Assembly (NCBI RefSeq): GCF_024722375.1
Contig: NZ_CP102734.1
Span: 231,346-295,345 of the forward strand
From: Mycoplasma iguanae
GTDB taxonomy: Bacteria; Bacillota_I; Bacilli_A; Mycoplasmatales; Metamycoplasmataceae
Direction: 5' to 3'
Length of the DNA stretch: 64,000 nucleotides
Shown here: one piece after another, positions 32,939-47,291 of the stretch
Position numbering within the stretch: position 1 is the first letter of the stretch
Layout of the letters: each line of letters opens with the position of its first letter
Position numbers and translations under genes: made by a program
The notes under the pieces: generated by a model
The model's database searches: none
Seen by the model: only the letters and a program-made list of their open reading frames with translations
What the model was told of the DNA's origin: nothing

Positions 32939-35900
32939 ATGGGTAAACAAAAATTTGAATTAAAAAAATTTGGACCTATTACTTTAAGGAGAGACTATTC
33001 AAAAAGTAAAAACGTTTTTGAAACTCCTGATTACTTAACTTCTCAAAGAGAATCTTTTAACTATTTCATTGAAAAAGGAATTGATGAAGCACTTAATCAA
33101 TTTTATCCAATTAAATCAAATAATGGAAAAGTGGAAATTCAATATATCAGAAATAAAAAAATTAGAATTGAAAAGCCAAAAAATGAATTTGAAGCTATTA
33201 AAGCTGCAAAACAAAAAGGTGAATCATATTCATGTAAGGTTTATGCTCATTTGAGAAAATTAAATGTTGAAACATCAGAGATTAGCGAATCTCAAGAAGT
33301 TTTATATGGAGAAATTCCTTTAATGACATCAGCGGGAACTTTCATTATTAATGGTAGTGAAAAAGTTATTGTTTCGCAGTTAATCAGATCATCAGGAGTT
33401 TATTATGGAAGAAATGTTCGTAATAAGCAAGCTGATGACTTATTTAACAAAGTGGAAATTTTACCGCAATTAGGTTCATGAGTTGAAATTTATCACAGAG
33501 TTACAGGTAATTCAATTGATACTATTAAAGTAAGAATTGACAAAAATAAAAACATTTTACTTTCTACATTTTTGAGAGCTTTAGGTTTATCAAAAGAAGA
33601 TGGAACAATTAATGCATTATTTGGTAATTCACGTGTTTTAAATGAAACCTTAAAGAAAGATAAAAATGCTGATATGCGTGAGTGTCAAAAAGCAATTTAT
33701 CGAATTATTCGTAAAGGTGATCGTCTGACTGATGAAGCTGTTGAAAACTTAATTCCTGTAACTTTATTTAATGAACGTCGTTACAATCTATCAAAAACTG
33801 GTAGATACATGATTAATAGAAAATTAAACTTAATTCAAAGAATTGAAGGAAGATTTTTAGCTGAAGATTTAGTTGATGCAAACTCAAATAAAGTACTGTT
33901 TAAAACAGGAACTCATATTACTGCCCAAATGGCAAAAGAAATACAAGAATATTTTAATAATGGAACTTTAGCTTCTTATCCTATTCCTGGAATTTCTCCT
34001 TCAGTTTATGGAAAACAAATTGAAATTAATCCTGAATTAGCTAAAAGAATTAATATTATTTCTGTTAAAATTTGACCTTCTAAAAAAGCAATGGAACAAA
34101 AATCAGAACCAACTTTAATTATTGGTAATGATCCTACAAGTGATGAAGCTCATTTATTAATTTCAGATATTGTCGCTATTGTTGGTTACTACTTTAATTT
34201 AAATGAAAACATTGGTCAAGAAGATGATCCTGATTCATTAATTAATAAGAGAATTATTGGGATTGGTGAATTGCTACAAAATCAATTAAAAATTGCTTTT
34301 AACAAATTAGAAAAAAATTCAAAAGAAAGAATGTCTATTAAAGAAATTGACAAAATTACCCCAAGAAATATTACAAACAATAAACCTGTTTATAATCAAT
34401 TTAAAACATTCTTTAACTCTTCAAAACTTTCACAATTTATGGATCAATATAATCCACTTTCAGAAATTGCTAATAAAAGAAGAATTACATCTTTAGGTCC
34501 TGGTGGTCTTAACCGTGAAACTGCTCAATTTGAAGTTCGTGATGTGCACCCTACTCACTATGGAAGAATTTGTCCAATTGAAACTCCTGAAGGACAAAAT
34601 ATTGGTCTAATTCTTAATTATGCTTCTTACTCAAAAATTGATGAATATGGTTTCATCCAAGCTCCTTATTTCAAAGTTAATAATGGTGTAGTTGATTATT
34701 CTAAAGTTGTATGATTAACAGCCATTCAGGAAATTGGTTACACTTTTGCTCAATCAACTGTAGAAATTGACAGCAAAAATCGAATTATTGAAGAAAATGT
34801 AACCGTAAGAAAAAATCATAATTATTTAATTGTTGAACCAAAAGATATTGATTACATTGATGTTTCATCAAAAGAAATGACATCAATTGCAGCTTCCGCT
34901 ATCCCCTTTTTAGAAAATGACGATGCTAACCGGGCATTGATGGGATCTAACATGCAACGTCAAGCTGTGCCTTTACTAAAAGCAGAAGCTCCTTTAGTTG
35001 CTACCGGTTCGGAAGCTGATATTGCTAAATATGCAACTACTAACTTAGTAGCTAAAGTTGATGGTGAAGTTGTATTTGTTGATTCCGAAAAAATTAAAAT
35101 TAAAGATGCTGAAGGTGCAACCAAAACTTACAATTTAAGATTATTTGAAAAATCAAATCAAGGAACACTAATTTCACAGCGTCCAATTGTCAAAATTGGT
35201 GATAAAGTTAAAGCTGGTGATTTAATCGTTGATGGTCCTTCTTCTGATAAGGGAGAATTAGCTTTAGGTAAAAATGTGCTTGTAGCTTTCACAACCTGAA
35301 ATGGTTATAACTATGAGGATGCCATTATCATTTCTGAAAAATTAGTAAAAAATGATGCCTTTACCTCAATTCATATCGAAGAACAAACTATCCCATTTAG
35401 AAACTCAAAAGCTGGAGATGATATTTTAACAGCTGATATTCCTAATGTTTCAAATTATGCTAAACGTTCTTTAGATGCTAACGGGATTGTTACTGTTGGT
35501 TCTGAGGTTTCTGCAGGAGATGTGCTAGTAGGTAGAACTTCACCTAAAGTGGAAGATAATTTAACACCTGAAGAAAAATTGATGAATGCAATTTTTTCTC
35601 AAAAAATTTCTAATAGAAAAGACACATCACTAAAGGTAAAACATGGACATGGTGGAACTGTTATTGATGTGCAAATTCTTTCTCGTGATGCCGGAGATAA
35701 TTTAGAAGATGGAATTGAAAAAATTATCAAAGTTTTCATTGCTCAAAAGAGAAAAATTAAAGTCGGAGATAAAATGGCAGGACGCCACGGAAATAAAGGG
35801 GTTATTTCTCTAGTGCTTCCAGTTGAAGACATGCCACACTTAGAAGATGGAACACCAATTGATATTTTACTTAATCCCCAAGGTGTTCCCTCACGGATGA

Positions 35901-36475
35901 ATGTTGGTCAAGTGCTTGAATTACACTTAGGTATGGCCGCTAAAACTTTAGATGTAAAATTTGTTTCTCCTGTCTTTGACGGAGTAAAATATGATCAAAT
36001 TCAAGAATTATTAGAAGAAACTGGTTTACCTAAAAATGGAAAAGTAACATTAATTGATGGAATCACAGGTGATCATTTTGACAATGAAGTATCTGTTGGT
36101 GTGATGTACATGTTAAAACTGTATCACATGGTTGATGATAAGGTTCATGCACGGAGTGTAGGTCCTTACTCACTAATTACGCAACAACCATTAGGAGGAA
36201 AATCTCAAAATGGTGGACAAAGATTTGGAGAAATGGAAACATGAGCGATTGAGTCTTATGGAGCTTCAAATATTTTACAAGAGTTACTAACTTACAAATC
36301 AGATAATATCGAAGGGCGTAACCGTCTATACAATGTACTAGCTCAAGGTGGAGAAATGCCACGTCGGGGAATGCCAGAATCATTCAGTGTTCTAGCTTAT
36401 GAATTAAGAGGATTGTGTATTAAACTAGAAATTCATGAAAAAGACAGAGAAGAATTAGTGCAAGAGGAGTTTTAG
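32939..36475 (+). CDS. rpoB: DNA-directed RNA polymerase subunit beta
   Basis: Complete, 1178 residues. It forms the catalytic centre with RpoC. Conserved parts include the rifampicin-pocket region ([15 protein letters not shown], then [18 protein letters not shown], near residues 495-525), [20 protein letters not shown] near 540, [13 protein letters not shown] near 670 and [15 protein letters not shown] near 945. At the position of E. coli His526 there is Asn (residue 512 here, codon 34472-34474). Asn at this site is the reported cause of natural rifampicin insensitivity in mollicutes. The start has AAGGAGA seven bases before the ATG. It is followed by rpoC after TAG-TAG-ATG and is transcribed with it. 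Confidence 0.98.
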
Positions 36476-36478
36476 TAG

Positions 36479-40726
<4,248 letters not shown>

Positions 40727-40735
40727 TTTCTGATT

Positions 40736-40766
40736 AAAAAACTTAAGATTGATTCTTAAGTTTTTT
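40736..40766 (+). terminator. Terminator of rpoBC
   Basis: A 13-bp perfect stem (40736-40748 with 40754-40766) with a five-base loop and a T run. Confidence 0.88.
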
Positions 40767-40827
40767 TCTTTTTTATAGTTGCCAAATGCAGTTTATAACT
40801 TGCTAATTTTGGCAATATTTTAAAATA

Positions 40828-40836
40828 TGTTATACT
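40828..40836 (+). promoter_or_regulatory. Extended -10 promoter of the six-helix membrane protein (leaderless layout)
   Basis: TGT-TATACT ends exactly seven bases before the ATG at 40844; there is no Shine-Dalgarno sequence in between. Confidence 0.6.
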
Positions 40837-40843
40837 TTCTCAC

Positions 40844-41617
40844 ATGAAAACAAAAGATATTATTGAAAAACTGGGTGAAAATAAGCTAGCAAATATCATT
40901 TTATCATTAGGTATTGTCGTGTTAATAACTGCAGTATTTACACTAATTTATGAGATGTCAACTTTTAAAGCTGAATCAGTTGATGCATCTAGAAATTATG
41001 TCCATATGGATGAAATATTTTTAAACGCTTCACCATTATTTAAATTCACAAATCAAACTAATATTTTTCTAGGTATTACAATTGTGCTTGTAGGTGCAAA
41101 AATGCATCAAAAATCAAGATGACAATTTGACTTGCTATTTATTGCGAATGTTTTAATCACTATAACCTTCATTATTTATTGAGCATTAATTTCTTGAAGA
41201 AGAGCTGACCAATGAGTTACAGCACCTTTTAAATCTTTTTTATCTGTTTTAGTACATGCCATTAATCCCATTATTGGTTTTGTAGTTATGTTCTTAGTAA
41301 GAAAAAATATTATCGTAAAATGAAAAAGTATTTCTTATGCTTCATTATATGTTCTAGCTTACTTTGCTTTTGGATTAGTATTATTCTTTATTTCAAAAGC
41401 AACAACTACAGCAGCAAAACCTGCGGTAATTTATAGCTTTTTGAATTTTACCAATCCTTTATTTTATAAAGGTGGTAATTTAGCTGTGGTAATTATTTTA
41501 GATATTTTTATGTTTGTAATAGCAACATTAATAACTACAGCATTTGCATTTTTCTGAAAAGCTGTTTATAAAATGGATGCTCAAAAGCTAAATTGAAAAT
41601 TTAAATTAAAAAGATAA
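40844..41617 (+). CDS. Six-helix integral membrane protein (Pr6Pr-like), function unknown
   Basis: This 257-residue protein has six evident hydrophobic helices, about residues 17-38, 68-86, 93-115, 128-150, 160-182 and 212-240. A short cytoplasmic N-terminus (MKTKDIIEKLGENK) and a basic C-terminus (KLNWKFKLKR) point to both ends inside. Charged or polar pairs between helices (WRRADQW, VRKNIIVKW) are compatible with the Pr6Pr group of unknown function, but I assign this only by overall look. It is monocistronic between rpoC and rplM with its own leaderless-type promoter. TGA is used for nearly all its tryptophans. No catalytic motif is visible. Confidence 0.8.
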
Positions 41618-41645
41618 TTTTTTTACTATTCAAAATTTAAAAAAG

Positions 41646-41654
41646 TGCTATAAT
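41646..41654 (+). promoter_or_regulatory. Extended -10 promoter of rplM-rpsI
   Basis: TGC-TATAAT at 41646-41654; transcription would start near 41661, leaving a leader of about 95 nt before rplM in which I see no clear hairpin. Confidence 0.6.
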
Positions 41655-41755
41655 TCATAAGCATTTATTTCAATTTAAATAAAAAAAGCCCTGTTACATT
41701 AATAAAATTTAAGACAAAATAAATTCAGATAAAATTGAGGAAGGACAAACTCTAG

Positions 41756-42193
41756 ATGAGGCAAACTACTATTGTTAAGCATCAAGAAGTTAATAAGAAG
41801 TGATATCTTATTGATGCTGAAAATCAAGTTTTAGGTGCAGTTGCAACTTTAGCAGCATCAATGTTAAGAGGTAAAAATAAACCTACTTTTACCCCAAATG
41901 TTGACATGGGAGATAATATTGTTATTATCAATGCAGAAAAAGTTGTTTTAACCGCTAAAAAAGAAGACGATAAGATGTACTATTCACATTCTGGCTATCC
42001 AGGTGGATTAAAAGCAATTAATGCAAGAAACCTAAGAGCTAAAAAACCAACTATGCTTTTAGAAAAAGCAATCAAAGGAATGTTACCACATACAAAATTA
42101 GGTAGAAAACAGTTCACTAATTTATATATATACGCAGGTTCAGAGCATGCTCAACAAGCACAAAAACCTGAAAAAATTGAGGTGATTAAATAA
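41756..42193 (+). CDS. rplM: Large-subunit ribosomal protein L13 (uL13)
   Basis: This 145-residue ribosomal protein starts [20 protein letters not shown], the typical L13 opening, then [29 protein letters not shown], and ends with the conserved [25 protein letters not shown]13 is an early assembly protein of the 50S subunit. The ATG was chosen for the family-typical N-terminus; a GAGGAAGG lies about 11 bases before it. It overlaps rpsI by one base (TAATG), the usual L13-S9 pair. Confidence 0.97.
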
Positions 42194-42585
42194 TGACTGA
42201 AGTTATGTATCGTGGTTTAGGAAGAAGAAAATCTTCTGTAGCTAGAGTTATTTTAACTCCTGGTAATGGTCAATTTACCATTAACAAAAGAATTGCTAAT
42301 GATTATTTAATGTCTGATTTATTAATTAAAGATGCTTTACAACCACTTGAAATTACAGAAACAATGAATCAATGAGATATTAAAGTAAACTCAAAAGGTG
42401 GAGGACTTTCAGGTCAAGCTGGAGCAATTCGTTTAGGAATTGCAAGAGCTCTTTTAGAAGCTTCTGGAGATTACAGAGCAAAATTAAAAGAAGCAAAAAT
42501 GTTAAGTCGTGATTCAAGAATTAAAGAACGTAAAAAATTCGGACTTAGAAAAGCTCGTAGAGCAAGACAATTCTCAAAACGTTAA
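42193..42585 (+). CDS. rpsI: Small-subunit ribosomal protein S9 (uS9)
   Basis: This 130-residue 30S protein has the expected [18 protein letters not shown] start, [20 protein letters not shown] in the middle and the basic tail [18 protein letters not shown] ending QFSKR, which reaches the P-site tRNA. The tail has RARQFSKR where most species have RAPQFSKR. The start overlaps rplM by one base. The tRNA-Ile gene follows after its own promoter. Confidence 0.97.
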
Positions 42586-42613
42586 TAATTGTTTGAAGAA
42601 TAATTCTTTATTA

Positions 42614-42619
42614 TATAAT
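42614..42619 (+). promoter_or_regulatory. -10 box of the tRNA-Ile gene
   Basis: TATAAT at 42614-42619 lies about 45 bases before the 5' end of the tRNA. Confidence 0.5.
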
Positions 42620-42663
42620 AGTATAACTAAACAACAGTTAAAGTGATTTAAATGTTGTTTTAT

Positions 42664-42740
42664 GGGAGCGTAGCTCAGCTGGTTAGAGCACACGACTGAT
42701 AATCGTGAGGTCGATGGTTCGATCCCATTCGTTCCCACCA
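42664..42740 (+). tRNA. tRNA-Ile (GAT anticodon)
   Basis: A complete 77-nt cloverleaf. The acceptor stem GGGAGCG pairs with CGTTCCC (one G-U pair), the D arm is GCTCAGCTGGTTAGAGC, the anticodon arm is CACGA-CTGATAA-TCGTG with anticodon GAT, and the T arm holds GGTTCGATCC. The CCA end is encoded (42738-42740). It reads AUU/AUC codons, the main isoleucine codons here. It stands alone after rpsI and is followed by a terminator. Confidence 0.97.
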
Positions 42741-42757
42741 TTTCATTTTAAATGACC

Positions 42758-42794
42758 AAACAAACTTTTAAGTTTGTTTTTTTTTTTTTTTTTT
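42758..42794 (+). terminator. Terminator of the tRNA-Ile gene with T18 tail
   Basis: A 10-bp stem AAACAAACTT / AAGTTTGTTT (42758-42767 with 42770-42779) with a 2-base loop, partly merged with 18 T residues at 42777-42794. Confidence 0.85.
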
Positions 42795-42875
42795 GCAAAA
42801 AGAAATTTCCAGTTTTATCAAGTGAATGCGCTTTTTTTAAACTATAATTTTAAAGTCAAATATTAAAGGAGAATT

Positions 42876-43808
42876 ATGGCTAAGAAAGAACTAAAAAATA
42901 AAAAACCAAAATATTTATTTGTAATTGATTTAGATGGAACTACACTTTCTGATTCAGCTATAAGTACTATTCATCCCGAAACTATTGAAGGAGTTAAATT
43001 AGCTCAAGAACAAGGGCATATTGTTTGTATTATTACAGGAAGACCTTGAAGAAGTTCAAAAAAAGCATATGAAGAATTAGGTTTAAAAACTGTAATTGGA
43101 AATTACAATGGTGCTCACATTCACAATCCTTCTGATGAATTTTTTATTCCCAAAATTGCTTATTTAAATTTAAATGAGATGTTGTATATTTTAGGTGATA
43201 AACACTTAAAAAAATACATTAATAATATTGCCATTGAAGGTCCCGGTTGAGTCCAACTTCAACATAGCGATCCTTTATTAGAAAAAATCTTCGGCTTTGA
43301 TGAGATTGAGAAAAAAAGCATTGGTTTAAATTTTGCTAAAATACCGTTACAACCAACAGGAGTAGTTTTTGACATCAAAGAAGGTGTTGATTCTTATGAA
43401 TTAAAAAAATATTTAGAAAGAAGATATGGTGATTTAGGAGAATTTTCTTCTTGATCAAAAGGCGATGGATTACCTCCTGTTTTTGATATCACTTCACTGG
43501 GAATTAGTAAAGGAAAAACATTACCACTATTAATGCGTTATTATGACATTGAAATGGATCATACAATAACTTTCGGTGATGGATTTAATGATGTTTCCAT
43601 GTTTCAAGTAAGTAATGTAGCTGTTGCTATGAAAAACAGTGATAAGCGAGTACAAAAATATGCCACTGTTGTTTTGAGAAAAAGTAACAAAGAAGGTGGG
43701 GTCGGTTATTATATTAAGCAATTTTTAAAAAATCCCGAAAAACATATTAAAAATTCTAAAAAACTAAGATTGCAAAGAGCTAAAGACTTAGCGCCAGAAA
43801 TTACATAA
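42876..43808 (+). CDS. Cof-type HAD phosphatase
   Basis: This 310-residue HAD-IIB hydrolase removes phosphate from sugar phosphates or cofactors such as FMN, ThiPP or PLP. Motif I is FVIDLDGTTLSD near residue 17, motif II IITGRPWRS near 51, and motif IV TFGDGFNDVSMF near 230, followed by AVAMKNSDKRVQKYA. The alpha/beta cap lies between. AAAGGAGAATT before the ATG supports the start. The RNase H gene begins three bases after the stop, so they are cotranscribed. Substrate cannot be told from sequence. Confidence 0.92.
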
Positions 43809-43811
43809 ATT

Positions 43812-44489
43812 ATGTTAAATAAAATAGATCAATTAAAAATTATAGGTGCCGATGAAACAGGAGTGGGAGATTATTTTACTCCTTTGGTAGCTTGTGCAGT
43901 CTATTTAAAACCCGAAAATTATGCTAAAGTACAAGCTTTAAATTTACGTGATTCTAAAACATTAACTGAAACTAGAATTTTAGAATTAGCTCAGCAATTA
44001 ACTGAAATAGTAGTTTTTGAAACCACTATTTTTAAACAGCAACTGTATAATAAATTAGAAAAAAAATACAATGCTAATGAAATTAAAATGTTAATTCATT
44101 TAAAAAACATTAATACTTTAGAAAAAAAACATGTAGTTGATTTTATAATCATTGATCAATTTTCTACAGAAAAAAGTATTAACAAATACTATCAAAGAAT
44201 TATTGGTGAATCCCAAAAAAACTTTCTGCCCCTTCAAGCAAAATTAATATTAGAAACAAAAGCAGAAAATACTTATTTAGCAGTTGCTGCAGCTGCAATT
44301 ATTGCACGAGCAACATTACTAGAATATATGAAAAAGCAAAACAAAAAATGAAACATCAATTTTCCTCTTGGTGCTTCTAGTATTGTTGATGATTTTGGAA
44401 AAGAATTTGTGAAAATCCACGGAAAAGAAAAGTTGGTTGAAGTAGCTAAAATTTCATTCAAAACCACAGAAAAAATCTTAAATAACTAA
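43812..44489 (+). CDS. Ribonuclease HII/HIII-type RNase H
   Basis: This 225-residue type 2 RNase H cuts RNA in RNA-DNA hybrids. The active-site start is IIGADETGVGDYFTPLVACA near residue 11; the Asp-Glu-x-Gly and the Asp-Tyr-Phe pattern favour HIII over HII. RDSKTLTE follows near 52, IIDQFS near 117, then AAAAIIARATLLEYM near 160. Other RNase HIII proteins carry an N-terminal TBP-like domain of about 80 residues; here the catalytic domain starts at residue 10, so that domain is missing, giving HII length. The gene follows the Cof phosphatase by three bases. Confidence 0.88.
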
Positions 44490-44533
44490 AAAATATTTTT
44501 TGATATTTTTAAGATTTTTTAAGTGCTTTTAAT

Positions 44534-44539
44534 TATAAT
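44534..44539 (+). promoter_or_regulatory. -10 box of the pta operon
   Basis: TATAAT at 44534-44539, exactly seven bases before an ATG (44547) that opens an 8-codon reading frame ahead of pta. Confidence 0.55.
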
Positions 44540-44546
44540 TTAAACT

Positions 44547-44573
44547 ATGTTTTTAGTAGATTTAAAAAACTAA
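44547..44573 (+). CDS. Possible 8-residue leader peptide before pta
   Basis: ATG at 44547 begins MFLVDLKN and stops at TAA 44571-44573. The ATG is exactly seven bases after the TATAAT, the spacing seen at the leaderless genes ffh, gntR and the 40844 gene. If translated it would be a leader peptide about 45 bases before the pta ATG. No stem-loop switch is obvious. The frame is very short and may be chance. Confidence 0.3.
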   Translation: MFLVDLKN

Positions 44574-44618
44574 GAGCAAGATTTTTAAATTATTATATTT
44601 AAAAAATGAGGAGAAATC

Positions 44619-45578
44619 ATGAGTTTTATTCAAAGCCTTGAGCAAAATGTAGCTATTCTAAATCAAAAAGAAGGAATTAAAAAAATTCTTTTAATTGATG
44701 GTGATGATAAGCGCGCTCAAGAAGCAGCAAAATTATTGAAAAAAACAGGGCTTGTTGAACCTGTCTTATTATTAGAAAAATTTGAAGTAGTTGAAGGTGT
44801 AACTACGATTGTAATGGAAAAAAAGCAACAAAAAGAATTTGCACAAAAATTTTTTGAATTAAGAAAAGGTAAAGAAACTGAAGAAGCTGCAACAAAAGCA
44901 ATGGAAACAAGACCATTTTATGCAATGATGTTATTACAGCAACAGCTAGTTGATGGAGTTGTAGGTGGTCTACTTTATACAACTGGAGATATTTTAAGAG
45001 CAGCATTCAAAATTATTGGCGCAAAGCCTGGAATTAAAACAATTTCATCTGCAATTGTTATGGCTAAAGGCTCAAAATCTTTAATTTTTAGCGATATTTC
45101 TGTAAATATTAATCCAAATGAAATCCAACTTCATGAAATTGGTTTAAATGCAGCTGATTTTGCAAAAAGTTTAGAACTAGATCCTAAAGTTGCTTTTTTA
45201 TCTTTTTCTACAGACGGTTCAGCTATAAGTGATGAAACTAAAAAAGTTGTAGAAGCTACAAGACTTTATAACGAGAAAGCACCTCAAAATCCAGCAATTG
45301 GTGAAGTGCAATTTGATGCAGCCTTAGATTTAGAAGTAAGAAAAAGTAAATACAAAAAAAATAGTTTTGCAGAAGTGGCAAATGTGCTTATATTCCCTGA
45401 TTTAAATTCAGGCAATATTGGATATAAAATCGCCCAAAGACTTGGTGATTATGAGGCGATTGGTCCAATTATTACAGGAATTAACAAACCTGTAAATGAT
45501 TTATCACGTGGTGCAACTGTAAATGATGTTTATGGAACAGTTTTAATTACTACTTTACAAACAAAAGGACAAAAATAA
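44619..45578 (+). CDS. pta: Phosphate acetyltransferase
   Basis: This 319-residue enzyme turns acetyl-CoA and phosphate into acetyl phosphate. It has the compact Firmicutes/mollicute length without the large N-terminal extension of enterobacterial Pta. Seen are VDGVVGGLLYTTGDILRAA near residues 108-126, the SFSTDGSA stretch near 195, NVLIFPDLNSGNIGYKIAQRL near 250-270 and GPIITGINKPVNDLSRG near 283-299. GAGGAGA lies seven bases before the ATG. It contains no tryptophan. It is followed by ackA after three bases and by coaD, linking CoA chemistry and ATP gain. Confidence 0.95.
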   Translation: MSFIQSLEQNVAILNQKEGIKKILLIDGDDKRAQEAAKLLKKTGLVEPVLLLEKFEVVEGVTTIVMEKKQQKEFAQKFFELRKGKETEEAATKAMETRPFYAMMLLQQQLVDGVVGGLLYTTGDILRAAFKIIGAKPGIKTISSAIVMAKGSKSLIFSDISVNINPNEIQLHEIGLNAADFAKSLELDPKVAFLSFSTDGSAISDETKKVVEATRLYNEKAPQNPAIGEVQFDAALDLEVRKSKYKKNSFAEVANVLIFPDLNSGNIGYKIAQRLGDYEAIGPIITGINKPVNDLSRGATVNDVYGTVLITTLQTKGQK

Positions 45579-45581
45579 TTT

Positions 45582-46781
45582 ATGGAAAAAATTTTAGTTA
45601 TAAATGCTGGTTCTTCTTCGATGAAATGAGCTCTATTTAATAAAACTGATTTAAATCAAATTGCAAACGGAATTGCCGAAAGAATTGGCATCGATGGTGT
45701 TTTAGGTCTTTCATTCAATAATGATAAAAAAGAAAAACAAGTGAATTTAAAAAACCATTCAGATGCTGTTAAAGAAATTTTAATTTTTTGAAAAGAAAAC
45801 GGTGTAATTAAATCAATCGAAGAAATTGAACTTGTTGGTTTTAGGGTAGTTCATGGTGGAAAATATTTTTCAGAAGCAATTAGAATCGACCAAAAAGCAA
45901 TTGAATTAATTGATGAATGTTCAAAATTTGCGCCTCTACACAATCCTCCTGCAGCAGCAGCAATTCGCGCTTTTGGAGAACTGTTGCCAAATGCTAAATT
46001 TTCTGCTAACTTTGATACAGCTTTCCATGCAACAATTCCACAAGTTAATAATATTTATCCTATTAATTTTGAATTAAGTGAAAAACACGGAATCAAAAAA
46101 TATGGATTTCATGGAACATCACATCATTTTATTACTAAAAAATTAGAAGAAATCTTGCAAAAAGACAAAGTTAATTTTGTTAATCTTCATTTAGGAAATG
46201 GTTCTTCGCTTTGTGCAATAAAGGATTCTAAATCTTTAGATACTACTATGGGATTTACTCCTTTGGCAGGTGTAATGATGGGAACAAGAAGTGGAGATAT
46301 TGATCCTTCTATTCATGAATTTATTATGAAAGAAGAAAATTTAACCGTAGAAGAATTTACTAATATTTTAAATAAAAAATCAGGACTTTTAGGAGTTTCA
46401 GGAGTTTCCTCAGATATGCGTGATTTAATTGCTGAAGCTAAAAGTGGAAATCAAAAAGCAGAATTTGCTTTAGATCTTTTTGCAAAAACAATTGTTGATT
46501 ATTTAGTTTCTTATATTAATAAAATCGGCCCTGAAGTAGATGCAATTGTTTTTACAGCAGGTATTGGTGAAAATAGTTCATCAGCAAGAAAAAGAATTAT
46601 TGAAAAATTACATTTTAAAAATATTAAATTAGATCTTTCTCAAAATAATTTAAGTCCTAAAGATATTGGACCATATCATTTAATTTCTACTCCAGATTCT
46701 GAAATTCCTGTTTATGTAATTAGAACAAATGAAGAATTGATGATTGCTAAAGATGCTTTAAAATTGTCAGAAAATAAATAA
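45582..46781 (+). CDS. ackA: Acetate kinase
   Basis: This 399-residue kinase makes ATP and acetate from acetyl phosphate, the last step of fermentative energy gain. Motifs include [16 protein letters not shown] at the start (GSSSxK phosphate loop), [11 protein letters not shown] near 88, TAFHATIPQ near 148, [11 protein letters not shown] near 175, [12 protein letters not shown] near 203 and [10 protein letters not shown] near 325. The length is normal. It starts three bases after pta and overlaps coaD by one base (TAATG). One TGA codes for Trp near the N-terminus (KWALF). Confidence 0.96.
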
Positions 46782-47200
46782 TGGCAATTAAAAGAGCAAT
46801 CTTTGCTGGATCATTTGATCCGATGCATCAAGGTCATGTAAGCATCATCAAAAAAGCTTCAACTATTTTTGATTTTATTTATGTAATTATTACTATTAAT
46901 CCAGATAAAGACCATAATGATAATTTTGATGAACGTGAAAAAAATGCTGAAAAACTATTAAAGAATTTTGATAATGTTCAAATTCTTGTAAATAAAAATC
47001 AATTAACAGCTGAATTAGCTAGAGATTTAGATGTAACTCATTTAATTCGTTCAGCTCGCAATGACATTGATTTTAATTATGAATTAGAATTAGCAGCAGG
47101 TAATAAAAAAATTAATAATAATTTAGAAACTATTTTAATTTTCCCGGATTTAGAAAATATAAATTTTAATTCAACTTTATTACGTCACAAAAAGAAATAG
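46781..47200 (+). CDS. coaD: Pantetheine-phosphate adenylyltransferase
   Basis: This 139-residue nucleotidyltransferase adds AMP to 4'-phosphopantetheine in CoA synthesis. It shows [21 protein letters not shown] at the start (the TxGHxxH-like motif as DPMHQGH), then [22 protein letters not shown] near residues 85-106, matching CoaD's GLRxxxDxxYE. It is slightly shorter than usual (~160), missing part of the C-terminal helix region. It overlaps ackA and is followed by a terminator. The last CoA step, CoaE, is also encoded in this window (54245-54811). Confidence 0.93.
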   Translation: MAIKRAIFAGSFDPMHQGHVSIIKKASTIFDFIYVIITINPDKDHNDNFDEREKNAEKLLKNFDNVQILVNKNQLTAELARDLDVTHLIRSARNDIDFNYELELAAGNKKINNNLETILIFPDLENINFNSTLLRHKKK

Positions 47201-47222
47201 AAAAACTGACAAAGATAAAAAT

Positions 47223-47251
47223 AAAAACTGTAAAAATAAATTACAGTTTTT
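47223..47251 (+). terminator. Terminator of pta-ackA-coaD
   Basis: An 11-bp perfect stem (47223-47233 with 47241-47251) ends in T-rich sequence. Confidence 0.85.
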
Positions 47252-47291
47252 TACTTTTTTTGCTTTTATACATTTTTTTACATTTATAAAT

